Below, in pieces: positions 1 to 8,181 of a DNA stretch of 12,861 bases (its first letter is position 1; each line of letters starts with the position of its first letter). The position numbers and the translations under genes were made by a program. The notes beneath the pieces are model-generated. The model made no database searches. It was not told where the DNA came from and was given only the letters and a program-made list of their open reading frames with translations. Where the stretch lies: NCBI GenBank assembly GCA_027578815.1, contig JANBTH010000671.1:1-12861 (forward strand), read 5' to 3'. Origin of the DNA: Coemansia sp. RSA 1804. Taxonomy: Eukaryota > Kickxellomycota > Kickxellomycetes > Kickxellales > Kickxellaceae.

Positions 1-3000
1 AATTCAACATCATCAGCAAGATCGTGCAGCCGAAGAAGCTGCTTGAAGGCCACCAGCGCGGCCGCCTGTGTTCGTTTCTGCTGCTTGCGGTGCTTGCAAA
101 CAATGCGCTATATAGTTCGCATCCGGCAATTGTTGCCATTGGCACTGTGCCGGCGGTCCGTGCCTTTGTTGACCGCGCAAAGGTCTATGTGCCGGATGCG
201 CTGGAGACGCCTTCCGTTACCTGCTGCCAGGCGCTGCTTCTCCTTTCCGTCGCATACATGCATCTTGGAATGCTCGACGTATCCAGCCACTACTCCAGTA
301 AGTAGCAAACCACCACCACCAAACTGCCTATCTACCCTGTCGTCTCCTTATTTTCATTTGCATTGGGGGGGAATATGGAATGACCATCTATCTTATTTCC
401 TAGCCGCCCGCCGATTGTGATTGGACGGCGGAAAGAAATAGAAGAAAAAGGATCATGCTTGCCGGAATTCTTTTTTGCTCTTTTCTTGTCTCCCCCCGCA
501 CATTCATACAATCTCCGTTCTCCGGATAGCGGAAAACATTCGGCTTTTTCCGTCCCTCTTTCAGCGCCTTCTCCCATTATAGAGCCTTTTTTCTATTATA
601 GAACTTTTTTGATGGTACGGCCTGTCCGATTAGGAAGGAAGGAGGGAATGAGCGACAAGACTAAACTTCCCAAGTACTGGGCGCGGCAGCTCTGCCTTTT
701 TTTTTGCTTCCATTCTTCTTTTCTCTTTCCCATTCCGTGATAGGCATGTCGCTCCGCATTCTGCAAAAGCTTGGCGTCTACAAGATTGACGACAGCGCAT
801 GGACAGACGGCGAAGAGTGGATATCCGAGTCGTGGCTCGAGCGCGAGCAGATTCGGCGACTGATTTGGGGCAGCTTCACAATCGACACGTTTCTTGCGCT
901 GATGCTGCATTCGCCGCCCTATGTGCTGGTTGACCTGAGCGGCGTCAACCGTCCGTGCTCGCAGAACACGTGGTACATTGGCAACGAGAACCTGGAAGCG
1001 CTGTCGTTTTCCGAGAGCTCGTTTGGCGTGCTGCCGGGCGACTCCGAGTACCTGACCACGCTGAAGAAGCTGAAGCTGGCAGGCATGCCGTGGCAGGCCA
1101 ACGGCACCACGCTGCAGATCAACTTCTCGGTGCTTGGCAATGCCATTCTGCGCGGTATCAGCGACCCGCAGTTCTCGCAGGAGGTGCTTGACAGACTGGT
1201 GCTTCGTGCGTTCCAGTCCCTGGCCGAGTGGATAGCGCTGGTTCCGCCGCTTCCGGAGTCCCCATCATGCAACGAGGTGCACCACACGCTGCTGATCTCG
1301 TCGGTTGCGCTGTGTCTAAAGTCGGTCATGACGCCGTATCTTATCACGCGTGCCGGCGATGCGCTGCTTCCCGGAGGCGCCGGCAACGAGTCGCCGCTCA
1401 TCGAGGCAGCCCGTGCCACGGCGCGCTACAGCGAGAAGGCCTACGGACTGCCTTCTCTGCCTGCGGATGCGCGGCTCGATCAGGAGGTGGCGCTCGAATG
1501 GATGCTCAAGGACTACATCAGCTCATCCTGCCACCTGTACCGCTACATGCGGCTCACGCACGATATGATGAAGAGCTGCATTGTGCCGCCAATGTTCTCG
1601 GCGCATACCGCCATGATAAGCGGCGGCACCTTTGCTGCCTGTGCGCATTCGGCGCCGACTGCGGCCCAGCGCGCCCGCTTTGCCGTGCTGCGCGACTACG
1701 TGGTAGCGACCTGCCGTTTGTACGCAGCCAAGTCGCTGCTGTTCGGGATCTCGGTGACCGAGATCCAGCGTGTGGAGGAGATGGTTCGGTTCATGCCGCG
1801 GCGCCTGGATCCCGCGCAATTCAAGGCCATTCGCAAGGCGCTTGTGCCTGGGTCGCTCGAGTCGCTGGTCAACAAGCGGTTCTCGTCATTCATTCACACG
1901 CTGCGCGACCTGGCACGCATGCCGCCGGTGTATGACTCGGCTTCGGGGTCGCCCCAGATGATGTTTTCCTCCTCATCTCCTGCTGCCGCCGGTGACTCGA
2001 TGTCGGCGCCTGTTGCAGCAGCTTCGTTGTCGTCGTCGTCGCGCTCCTCTGTCCAGCGCAGCGGCATTATTCCGCTCACCAGCAATCTGCGCGCCATATT
2101 CGGCCGCTTCGTCAAGTGCCCGGTATCGTCGATGGCATCGATGGCATCGTCGTTGTCTTCGGGCAGCGCGTGGCAAGATGACGAGAAGAAGCGACCCATG
2201 GCCGGCGATTCTTCCTCTGCTTCTAATGGTGGCGCTGCTGATGGCAACGACCGATGCTTTGAGGACTACGCTGCTTCGTCGGACGCTGCGCTTGGAGCTG
2301 TTCCCGACTACAAGCTGACATTCACGGCGGTTTCCAGTCTGATGGTTGGCCTGTCGATGACCACAAAGGACGAAGCGTTTCTTGCCTTTGTTCCTGAGCT
2401 GCGCGCAGAGGCAGCGGCGGAATCAACGTCGGCTTCGTCTCTCGGCGGCAGCACCAAGGCCGATGCGTTTTCCTTTGCCGGCGTCGAACGCAACGCTGCA
2501 ACTGCAACTGCGGCTTCTTTCTCTCCTGTGGCTGCGCGCTCGGTCTCTGCATCCTCCGACCAAACACGCCGGCGCATGGATGCAGATACTGATACTGATA
2601 CGCCTGTCTACAACAGCAATGGCACCAACATCAACGACTGCTACTCTGCGGCTAGCGCGTTTGCCTGGTCCCTGGCCAACAGGGTCTGCAGTGCTCGAGC
2701 GCAATCTTGCACCAATGAAGACCAAAGACAGGAGCTGCAGCAGCGACTGCAGCAGCAGTTGCGGAACGAGCAGCTGCAGCGGCAGCAGCACTACCACCGG
2801 CCGCAACAGCAGCAGCATCATCCGGCTCAGCAGCAGCGGCAGGACGGATTAGGATTCCTCCCGCCGCCCCTGTCGCCACAGTCTGTGCGCTCGGCGCCCA
2901 CTCCGCCGCCGCACGCGCCACCGTCGGCTATGATGTCGATGGTCTCGCTTTCGCCCCCGTCGTCGTCGCCGGCGGATATCCAGCAGCAGCGCCCTGCTTC

Positions 3001-3046
3001 TGAGAGGCCGTGCAAGGCGAGCAATCTGGTCGATCTCCTCAACTGA
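1..3046 (+). CDS. Fungal-specific transcription factor (Zn2Cys6-type middle homology region), 5'-partial, two exons (1-297, 744-3046)
   Basis: Probable nuclear DNA-binding regulator; target genes unknown. The window opens inside the gene, with the first full codon at position 3, so the expected N-terminal zinc cluster lies upstream and is not seen. Exon 1 ends at 297 and exon 2 starts at 744. The splice completes a split Ser codon and gives HYSS-MSLRILQKLGVYK, the usual middle-homology-region helix. This is followed by EREQIRRLIWGSFTIDTF and a SPPYVLVD segment, matching the E-RR-W-x-D-P pattern of PF04082. The visible product is 865 residues. The C-terminal half (from about position 1940) is low complexity: Ser/Ala-rich, then Gln-rich (2725-2850), then Pro/Ser-rich, a composition common in activation regions. 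It ends with TGA at 3044-3046 and converges on the esterase gene. The family call is firm; no specific orthologue is recognised. Confidence 0.88.
298..743 (+). other. Spliceosomal intron in the transcription-factor gene
   Basis: The donor is GTAAGT at 298-303 and the acceptor is TAG ending at 743, preceded by a long pyrimidine tract. Without splicing, frame 1 stops at 303-305. With splicing, the conserved helix of the middle homology region is restored in phase 1. At 446 bp it is long for a gene-dense fungal region and is the only coding intron I can support here. I see no textbook CTRAY branch site close to the acceptor. Confidence 0.85.
576..613 (+). repeat. Imperfect 19-bp tandem duplication inside the intron
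   Basis: Positions 576-594 and 595-613 both begin ATTATAGA and continue into a T run. I count 15 of 19 identical positions. This lies inside the intron and has no coding effect. Confidence 0.6.
2725..2850 (+). repeat. Interrupted CAG-rich tract coding a Gln-rich segment
   Basis: Many CAG codons, mixed with CGA, TTG, CAT and CAC, code for Q-rich, H-rich and R-containing sequence near the C-terminus of the transcription factor. A shorter repeat, GATACTGATACTGATAC (coding Asp-Thr repeats), lies just upstream at about 2584-2600. Interruptions suggest the tract is less slippage-prone than the pure CAG run at 11513-11551. Confidence 0.75.
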
Positions 3047-3079
3047 AAACGAAAATTAAACAGCCTCCCGGCAAAAACC

Positions 3080-3184
3080 AACTAACTAACTAACTAACCA
3101 ATTGACACATATACATCACCGCTGCTAACGTCCATATTCCATCGTCCCTTCTCCCTTCTCCCTTCTTCATTCATTCATTCATTC
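3080..3184. repeat. Cluster of three microsatellites
   Basis: Three perfect short tandem repeats fall within 105 bp: (AACT)4AAC at 3080-3098, (CCCTTCT)3 at 3146-3166 and (TTCA)4TTC at 3166-3184. All lie in non-coding 3' spacer. Confidence 0.9.
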
Positions 3185-3438
3185 TACCTGCTGGCACTCG
3201 CTGTGTGCCTTGTCCACCCTGTCTCTTCAGCAACGCCAACATTTACATTACCACTTAATCTTCCCTCCCATCCATAAGGCTCTTCGCCACTCTTTAAACT
3301 CACTTTCTTTTTATTATTATTATCTCCTGGCCCCAGTTGGCATGATGCTGTCGCATGGGCTTATTCTTTTTTTTTCTTCTATCTTTCTAGCACTTCTTTT
3401 CTGGTTGCTTCTTGCCTTTATCTTGTTTATAATGTTAT

Positions 3439-3444
3439 TTTATT
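3439..3444 (-). terminator. Possible poly(A) signal AATAAA for the esterase gene
   Basis: Read on the minus strand, AATAAA lies about 40 nt after the TAA stop codon at 3482-3484, in AT-rich sequence. Position and motif suit a cleavage/polyadenylation signal, but fungal signals are loose. Confidence 0.4.
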
Positions 3445-3481
3445 CTGTATCAACTCTCTATATCTTGCTCTATGCTCCCTG

Positions 3482-5593
3482 TTAGCTGAGCGGATCCGCC
3501 AGGCCGTGGCCCCTGCGATGCACCATATCAGCAGCAGACACCTCCTCCAGGCCGTAGTGGCCAGCAGGCAGCGTGTTGGCGGGGTTCTCCGCAACGCAGT
3601 GGCCGTGCAGAAGCAGCTCGTCAAGCCAGTCGCCCAGCAGATTGGCCACGCGCTTGGACTCGGGCAGCAGGGCGTACATCTGCATGAAGCCGTGCGACAT
3701 GCCGGCGACCAGCTTGACTCTGATGGCGCTGGAATGCGATGCTCTGTTATAGTGCTGTTCTTGCTGCTTCTTCCTTCTCTGCTGCTGCTGCTGATGCTGA
3801 AGGCCCGACATGCGCAGCGACCGCGGCAGATACTGCTGGTTCTGGTTCTGGCTCTGGCTATGGCTTCCTCCGGCATCCTCGTCCTCGCTGACGTCGGTGC
3901 TGCCAATGTAGAACTGGGCAGAGGAGGATGTTGCGGTGGTGGTGGTGGCATTGGTAACAGTGGACTTAGTGCCATGGCTGCTTCCATCAGAAGCACCGCG
4001 CTTCTGCTTGGCGCTGCGGATGCGCGCAGCAAACAGAACGGTCTCGTCGACCATCGGGTCCTTCTCGCCGCACATAAAGTACACCGGCGGGAACAGCTCC
4101 AGCAGGCGGTCGGGAGCCACCAGCGGCGACAGATAGTAGTCGGAGCGGAAGTCGGGGCGCGTGTTGGGCCCGATGTACATGATGATCATGGCGCGCATCA
4201 TCTCGGGCGACAGGATGCGGTCGTTGAAGTACGTGAACGTGCTGGTCATCGCCAGCGGCACGTAGCCGACGGCGGAGCTGGGCGCTGCAGCTGTGATCTG
4301 ATCCTGGATCTGCGTCTGAATCTTCCTCGGATCCAGCGGCCGCCTGCGCGCCACGCGCACCCGGTCGTCGAGATAGAGCGGCCGCGCCCTCGCATTGGCG
4401 GCGATGTTGTGGTAGCCGTCGTCGGCGTTGGTGACGGCCAGCGGCGACTCGTGGTGCATGTGGTCGCGCATGCCAACCAGCGACGCCAGCGACTCGTGCG
4501 AGGCCTTGGAATCGAGCGGAACGCTGGCCGGCGCGCCCAGCAGCGTGCGCGTCTCGTCGGCAGTCATCCAGGCGCGGATGTCGACGTTGAAGTTGCCGTA
4601 GATGAAGACGATGCCCTGCGGATGCGGCAGCCGGTCGGGCGCCTCCAGAATGCGGAACATGACGCTGGCGGTGATGTTGCCGCCGGCCGAGTCGCCGGCC
4701 ATGACGATGCGCAGAGGCTGCTGGGCGCCAGCACTGTCGCCGAGCCCCACGCACTTGCCGCCGCTCAGCACCAGGCGCCGGTACAGCGCGTAGCACTGGT
4801 CGATGGCGTACGGATACGGATACTCGGGCGCCTTCGCGTAGTCGACGCTGACTACCACCGCCTGCGTGCGCTCGGCCCACGCGCTCAGGTAGTCGGAGTG
4901 GCACGCGGGGCCCATGCTCACGAATCCGCCGCCCGGGAAGTTCAGCACCACGCGCCGGCACCGCGCAAAGTCCGCCTCGGCGCCGGCGTACATCACGTGG
5001 CACTCGACCGGCGCCAGGCCCGGCGAGTCCAGCGCAACGGTGACTCTGCGATGCACCGTCAGCGGACGCGAGTGCATCCACCGCACGAGCCGCAGCGCCG
5101 GATTGTCGACGCCTTTGTTCCACGACACGCGCAGATGGTCGATTGTCACCAGCGCTCGCACCTTGCGCACCTTCTCGACTCCGCGGTCCGTGTACACCAG
5201 ATAGTACAGCGTGAACACAAGCGACAGGATGTCGCGCAGCGCCTTTGGCCGCACAGACATCGCCGTCCAGAATCCGGCGTCAAGCGCGGTGAAGATCCAC
5301 GTTGCGCGGTAGAAGCTGCGGCTGTAGTACTCGCGCAGCGGCTCCGGCGCGTTGAGCCCCAGCAGATCGTCCATGTGTCGGATCACGTACAGCGCTGTGC
5401 TCCACCCGAGCGCGGCCTTCCACAGCGAAACCCGCCGCCCGTGCGCCAGTCTTCGCGCCGTCCACCGCGCTATCCACCGAAGCCCCCACGGCGCGCGCTT
5501 GCGCCGCACCAGAAGCACCGTAACTGCCACCGTCAGCAGCACTTGCGCGCGCCGCACGCTGGCCGACGGCTTGCCGAGGATGTGGTCGAGCAT
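3482..5593 (-). CDS. Alpha/beta-hydrolase fold-3 esterase/lipase, hormone-sensitive-lipase type
   Basis: Predicted carboxylester hydrolase (703 aa), probably acting on lipid or other hydrophobic esters; the substrate is not evident. The fold-3 core starts near residue 210. The oxyanion-hole segment is FPGGGF (219-224), the nucleophile motif is GDSAGG (300-305, Ser302), the acid is in EKDPMVDE (Asp512), and the base is in GMSHGF (His634). The triad is therefore complete. The N-terminal 200 residues carry hydrophobic stretches (about 16-29 and 122-134) that suggest membrane association. Oddities: Pro replaces the usual His before GGG; a second GDSAG lies at 285-289; and about 95 low-complexity residues (Thr/Ser, acidic, then Gln/Lys) separate Asp512 from His634. 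The frame stays open upstream to an ATG at 5833, but that extension is translated CT-rich DNA, so I chose the ATG at 5591-5593. The start is the least certain part. Confidence 0.87.
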   Translation of the reverse strand: MLDHILGKPSASVRRAQVLLTVAVTVLLVRRKRAPWGLRWIARWTARRLAHGRRVSLWKAALGWSTALYVIRHMDDLLGLNAPEPLREYYSRSFYRATWIFTALDAGFWTAMSVRPKALRDILSLVFTLYYLVYTDRGVEKVRKVRALVTIDHLRVSWNKGVDNPALRLVRWMHSRPLTVHRRVTVALDSPGLAPVECHVMYAGAEADFARCRRVVLNFPGGGFVSMGPACHSDYLSAWAERTQAVVVSVDYAKAPEYPYPYAIDQCYALYRRLVLSGGKCVGLGDSAGAQQPLRIVMAGDSAGGNITASVMFRILEAPDRLPHPQGIVFIYGNFNVDIRAWMTADETRTLLGAPASVPLDSKASHESLASLVGMRDHMHHESPLAVTNADDGYHNIAANARARPLYLDDRVRVARRRPLDPRKIQTQIQDQITAAAPSSAVGYVPLAMTSTFTYFNDRILSPEMMRAMIIMYIGPNTRPDFRSDYYLSPLVAPDRLLELFPPVYFMCGEKDPMVDETVLFAARIRSAKQKRGASDGSSHGTKSTVTNATTTTATSSSAQFYIGSTDVSEDEDAGGSHSQSQNQNQQYLPRSLRMSGLQHQQQQQRRKKQQEQHYNRASHSSAIRVKLVAGMSHGFMQMYALLPESKRVANLLGDWLDELLLHGHCVAENPANTLPAGHYGLEEVSAADMVHRRGHGLADPLS

Positions 5594-5687
5594 GGGCGAA
5601 TGCCAGTAGTGCGAGTATGAGCAGCAATGATGATAAATATAAGCAAATAAAACAAATGGAGATTGTGGTGGTAGTGGAGACAGGGAT

Positions 5688-5738
5688 AGAAAGAGAAAGA
5701 GAAAGAGAAAGGGGCGAGAAAAGAAAGGAAAGGAAAGG
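5688..5738. repeat. Purine microsatellites (AGAAAG)4 and (AAAGG)3
   Basis: (AGAAAG)4 occupies 5688-5711 and (AAAGG)3 occupies 5724-5738. On the esterase sense strand these are CT tracts about 95-145 bp upstream of the chosen start codon. Confidence 0.85.
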
Positions 5739-5901
5739 CCCGAGCTTGCTGCTGGGATCTTCGGCCTCTTTGTAGAGGTCATATGCCTCCTTAATAAGCT
5801 TTTTTTTATGTTTCTTTCACCGCTTGCCGGCATTCATCCAGTGACTGAGTGCGCGAACATGTGAAGGTTACCATGGAATCAAAAGAAAAAAATACTAATA
5901 T

Positions 5902-5918
5902 CATGCATGCATGCATGC
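5902..5918. repeat. (CATG)4C palindromic repeat
   Basis: CATGCATGCATGCATGC is followed by a run of six G. It lies about 30 bp beyond the stop codon of the SDR gene at 5947. The unit is self-complementary, so a small hairpin is possible. Confidence 0.85.
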
Positions 5919-5946
5919 GGGGGGCTCTGAGATATCGGCGGCGCTG

Positions 5947-6828
5947 CTAGATTTCCTTTCTGCTTTCTGGACAATTCGGAGCTGATGGGCGGATGATGCG
6001 CGGGGCGAGCTTGCCGATCCCAAACATCCAGCTCAGCAAGCAGTCCTTAATCCACGCCGGCAGCCAGCTCAGCAGCAGCACCAGCCCCGCGCTTTCCCCG
6101 CAGCTGACGTAGGCAGGCGGACGCCCAGCTAGTATCTGCGGAACAACGCTGCTGGCAAACACAGCCGCCGGCATCGCCCTCCCGCTATCCGAGAGTCTGG
6201 CGCGCGCGGCAATGCTCTCCTCAACCGCCCTGTATCTGGTGTCTGGCGCAAGCGCTGGATCGATGGTAGCGGCTAGGTTGGAGACGACTCCGCCCGGCGC
6301 CAGCACAACAGCGCGCACGCCGAACGGCGCCAACTCCACACGCATTGCATCGGTGAATGCGTGCACCGCTGCCTTTGATGCCGAATAGTGCGCCGACCAC
6401 GGTGTTGGCACAAACGCAGTCACCGAGCCGACATTGACGATGGTTCCGCAGCGCCGATCCATCATCGACGGCGCCACTGCCTGGCACACACCCACTGTGC
6501 CAACCACGTTGACTTCCAGCAACCTCCGAAGACTGCTGGGATCCAGCTCCACCGCTGGTCCGATGGCTCCTACGCCGGCATTGTTGACCAGAACATCAAT
6601 GTGCTGCGACTCGCGCAGGATCCGCGTAACGGCAGCAGTGACTGCCTCGGCGTCGGTGATATCCAGCGCCATGCAGCGCACACCCTTGTCTGGCAGCTCC
6701 TGCGCAAACTCCTCCATCCGCAGAGCTGTTGCGTACACCAAGAGACCGGCGGACGCAAACTCTAGTGCCAGCGCGTGCCCGATTCCTCCTTCCGAGCACC
6801 CGGTTACCAGTGCAACTCTTCTGCTCAT
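5947..6828 (-). CDS. AYR1-like short-chain dehydrogenase/reductase, copy without tail anchor
   Basis: Classical SDR oxidoreductase of 293 aa, most like fungal 1-acyl-dihydroxyacetone-phosphate reductases, which make lysophosphatidate with NADPH. Visible motifs: cofactor loop TGCSEGGIG (9-17), NNAG (82-85), catalytic Ser in NVGS (Ser135), YSASK (Tyr148, Lys152) and PGG (178-180). All core catalytic residues are present. After VYATA there is Leu36 where the neighbouring copy has Arg41, a position linked to NADPH phosphate binding, although Arg37 follows. The C-terminal part has an amphipathic, Trp-rich hydrophobic stretch (about 247-270) but no final membrane anchor. It is a clear paralogue of the gene at 7204-8181, on the same strand with a 375-bp spacer. 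The start is the ATG just before the first beta strand, at 6826-6828. Substrate assignment is by family only. Confidence 0.88.
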   Translation of the reverse strand: MSRRVALVTGCSEGGIGHALALEFASAGLLVYATALRMEEFAQELPDKGVRCMALDITDAEAVTAAVTRILRESQHIDVLVNNAGVGAIGPAVELDPSSLRRLLEVNVVGTVGVCQAVAPSMMDRRCGTIVNVGSVTAFVPTPWSAHYSASKAAVHAFTDAMRVELAPFGVRAVVLAPGGVVSNLAATIDPALAPDTRYRAVEESIAARARLSDSGRAMPAAVFASSVVPQILAGRPPAYVSCGESAGLVLLLSWLPAWIKDCLLSWMFGIGKLAPRIIRPSAPNCPESRKEI

Positions 6829-7203
6829 GTGTGATACTGCGGATACTACTCGATCTCGAGTGGCTAGGGAACAAAAGATATGGATACAAATAGCGTAACT
6901 AACAGAATTGTCAATCTGGCAAGATAAGTAGATGCTATTGTTAGTCTATTACATTGCACTTTTGTGTCATTAAAAGAAGAAGAAGAGAAAGAAGAAAAGA
7001 GATTTCTTCACATCCTTCTGTGTCCTGGTTCCAGAGATAGGATATATGCTCGTTTTATGCCATACACTAAACAGCGCAGGTTGAATGCGTGTGCGAAAAA
7101 GGCAAAGCGGGCATACATTGAATGCGAGATAACAAAATGAAACGTACTGCTCCCACCACCACCATTTCCTTCTCTCGCTCATTATCTTGCCCCGGCTTCA
7201 GGA
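6829..7203 (-). promoter_or_regulatory. Spacer between the two SDR genes
   Basis: This 375-bp region holds the 3' end of the upstream SDR gene and the promoter and leader of the downstream one. On the gene-sense (minus) strand there is a CT-rich tract at about 6972-7000. I see no CCAAT box or clear AATAAA. The only structured element I noted is the inverted repeat at 6848-6861. Confidence 0.45.
6848..6861. promoter_or_regulatory. Perfect inverted repeat just upstream of the first SDR start codon
   Basis: ACTCGA-TC-TCGAGT has perfect 6-bp arms with a 2-bp spacer. Its nearer edge is 20 bp from the start codon at 6828. It could bind a dimeric regulator or form a small leader hairpin; function is unproven. 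Confidence 0.35.
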
Positions 7204-8181
7204 TTATGAGGAATACATGGCATATGCAAGCGCCACCGCTCCCACAGATGCCGCCACCGCTAGCATTGACACTGCTGATGCTGCTGGCTTTGCAGTCGCA
7301 CTAGTCCGCATCTGCTGGCGCATCCTCCTGGTACCAAACTTAGTGCCCACGATATAGTCGCGCATCCACCATGGGAGATAGTAGAGCACCCACATCACAG
7401 TCGAGTGGTTTCCGTAGGTAATGTAAGCCGGCGGGCGTTGGCGCAGAATCTGGGGCACCACCACACGCGCAAACAGCGGTGCCGGGGTAGCGTTACCGAT
7501 CTGCGAGAACTCCGCGCGCTTGTCAACCTGGTCTCTCGCCAACGCGTACCGCGTATCATCGCCTAGCACGGCGGCTCCGTTTGCATGTAGGTTGGACCGG
7601 ACCCCACCGGGCGCCAGCAGCACGACGCTGACATCGAATATCGATAGCTCCATGCGCAGCGAGTCCGTCAGCATGTGGAGCGCCGCCTTGCTTGCCGCGT
7701 AGTACCCGACCCAGGGCGTTGTAGCGTATCCGCTGACGGATCCCACGTTGACGATTGTACCGCGTCTGGCATCCATCATCTGCGGCGCCACCGCCTTGCA
7801 CATCCGCGTCACGCCGAGTACGTTGGTGTCGAATACACGCATTGCCTGCGCAACATCCACCTCTACCGCCGGCGACACGCATATCTGCCCTGCGTTGTTC
7901 ACCAGAATGTCGATACTCCTACCACCGGTGTCCTCCGATATAAAGGCTATTGCTGCGTCGATGGACTCCTGGCTGGTGACGTCGAGCTCCAACGCAGTCA
8001 CGGCCGAACGGCCATCGGCATCCTTCCTCTGCAGTTCTGCCGGTATCTTGCTTGTGTTGCGTGCGGTTGCGTACACTCTGCACCCGTGTGTCGTTGCGAA
8101 CTCCAGCGCCAGGTGGTGTCCGATACCGCCTTCCGAGCAGCCTGTGATCAGGACTATCCTTTGCGCAGAGTCTGTCGGCAT
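7204..8181 (-). CDS. AYR1: AYR1-like short-chain dehydrogenase/reductase with C-terminal membrane anchor
   Basis: Predicted NADPH-dependent 1-acyl-dihydroxyacetone-phosphate reductase (325 aa), an enzyme of phosphatidate synthesis; yeast Ayr1 sits on the ER and lipid droplets. Motifs: TGCSEGGIG (13-21), VYATAR with Arg41 suited to NADPH, NNAG (95-98), NVGS (Ser148), YAASK (Tyr161, Lys165) and PGG (191-193). Residues about 301-323 form an uninterrupted Ala/Val/Leu helix followed by only two or three residues, as in tail-anchored membrane proteins. The chosen ATG at 8179-8181 has A at -3 and lies 12 codons before the cofactor loop, as is normal for the family. The frame is open back to 8322, but the extra 47 residues look like translated leader. 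The symbol is a family-level assignment: the two tandem copies make it unclear which is the true orthologue. Confidence 0.87.
   Translation of the reverse strand: MPTDSAQRIVLITGCSEGGIGHHLALEFATTHGCRVYATARNTSKIPAELQRKDADGRSAVTALELDVTSQESIDAAIAFISEDTGGRSIDILVNNAGQICVSPAVEVDVAQAMRVFDTNVLGVTRMCKAVAPQMMDARRGTIVNVGSVSGYATTPWVGYYAASKAALHMLTDSLRMELSIFDVSVVLLAPGGVRSNLHANGAAVLGDDTRYALARDQVDKRAEFSQIGNATPAPLFARVVVPQILRQRPPAYITYGNHSTVMWVLYYLPWWMRDYIVGTKFGTRRMRQQMRTSATAKPAASAVSMLAVAASVGAVALAYAMYSS

Larger units (their letters stand above)
3047..3481. other. Convergent 3' spacer between transcription factor and esterase
   Basis: This 435-bp stretch holds the 3' ends of two genes that face each other. It is pyrimidine-rich on the plus strand and contains three short microsatellites (listed separately). 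ATTAAA at 3055-3060 is a possible but very close poly(A) signal for the transcription factor. An open frame at 3210-3485 exists but is low-complexity Leu/Phe/Tyr sequence from T-rich DNA, and I do not call it a gene. Confidence 0.7.
5594..5946 (-). promoter_or_regulatory. Esterase upstream region and 3' flank of the first SDR gene
   Basis: This 353-bp spacer must hold the esterase promoter and leader (minus strand) and the 3' end of the SDR gene at 5947. On the esterase sense strand it is strongly pyrimidine-rich between about 5680 and 5740, as in many fungal promoters and leaders. I see no CCAAT box and no clear TATA element. It contains purine repeats and a CATG repeat, listed separately. 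Confidence 0.5.

Noticed and set aside
3210..3485. 91-codon open frame with hydrophobic product
   Set aside because: Derived from T-rich 3' spacer, with no ATG at its first codon and no sensible domain; it overlaps the 3' end of the esterase gene.
3506..5620. Open frame of 704 codons on the plus strand, antisense to the esterase
   Set aside because: Its codons align exactly with the minus-strand codons. GC-rich third positions of the esterase become first positions here and remove stop codons. The product is Arg/His/Ala/Val-rich with no recognisable domain.
5594..5833. 80-residue N-terminal extension of the esterase
   Set aside because: It is Phe/Leu/Pro-rich because it is translated from the CT tract upstream. 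The chosen ATG at 5593 gives a more normal N-terminus, though the extension is not fully excluded.
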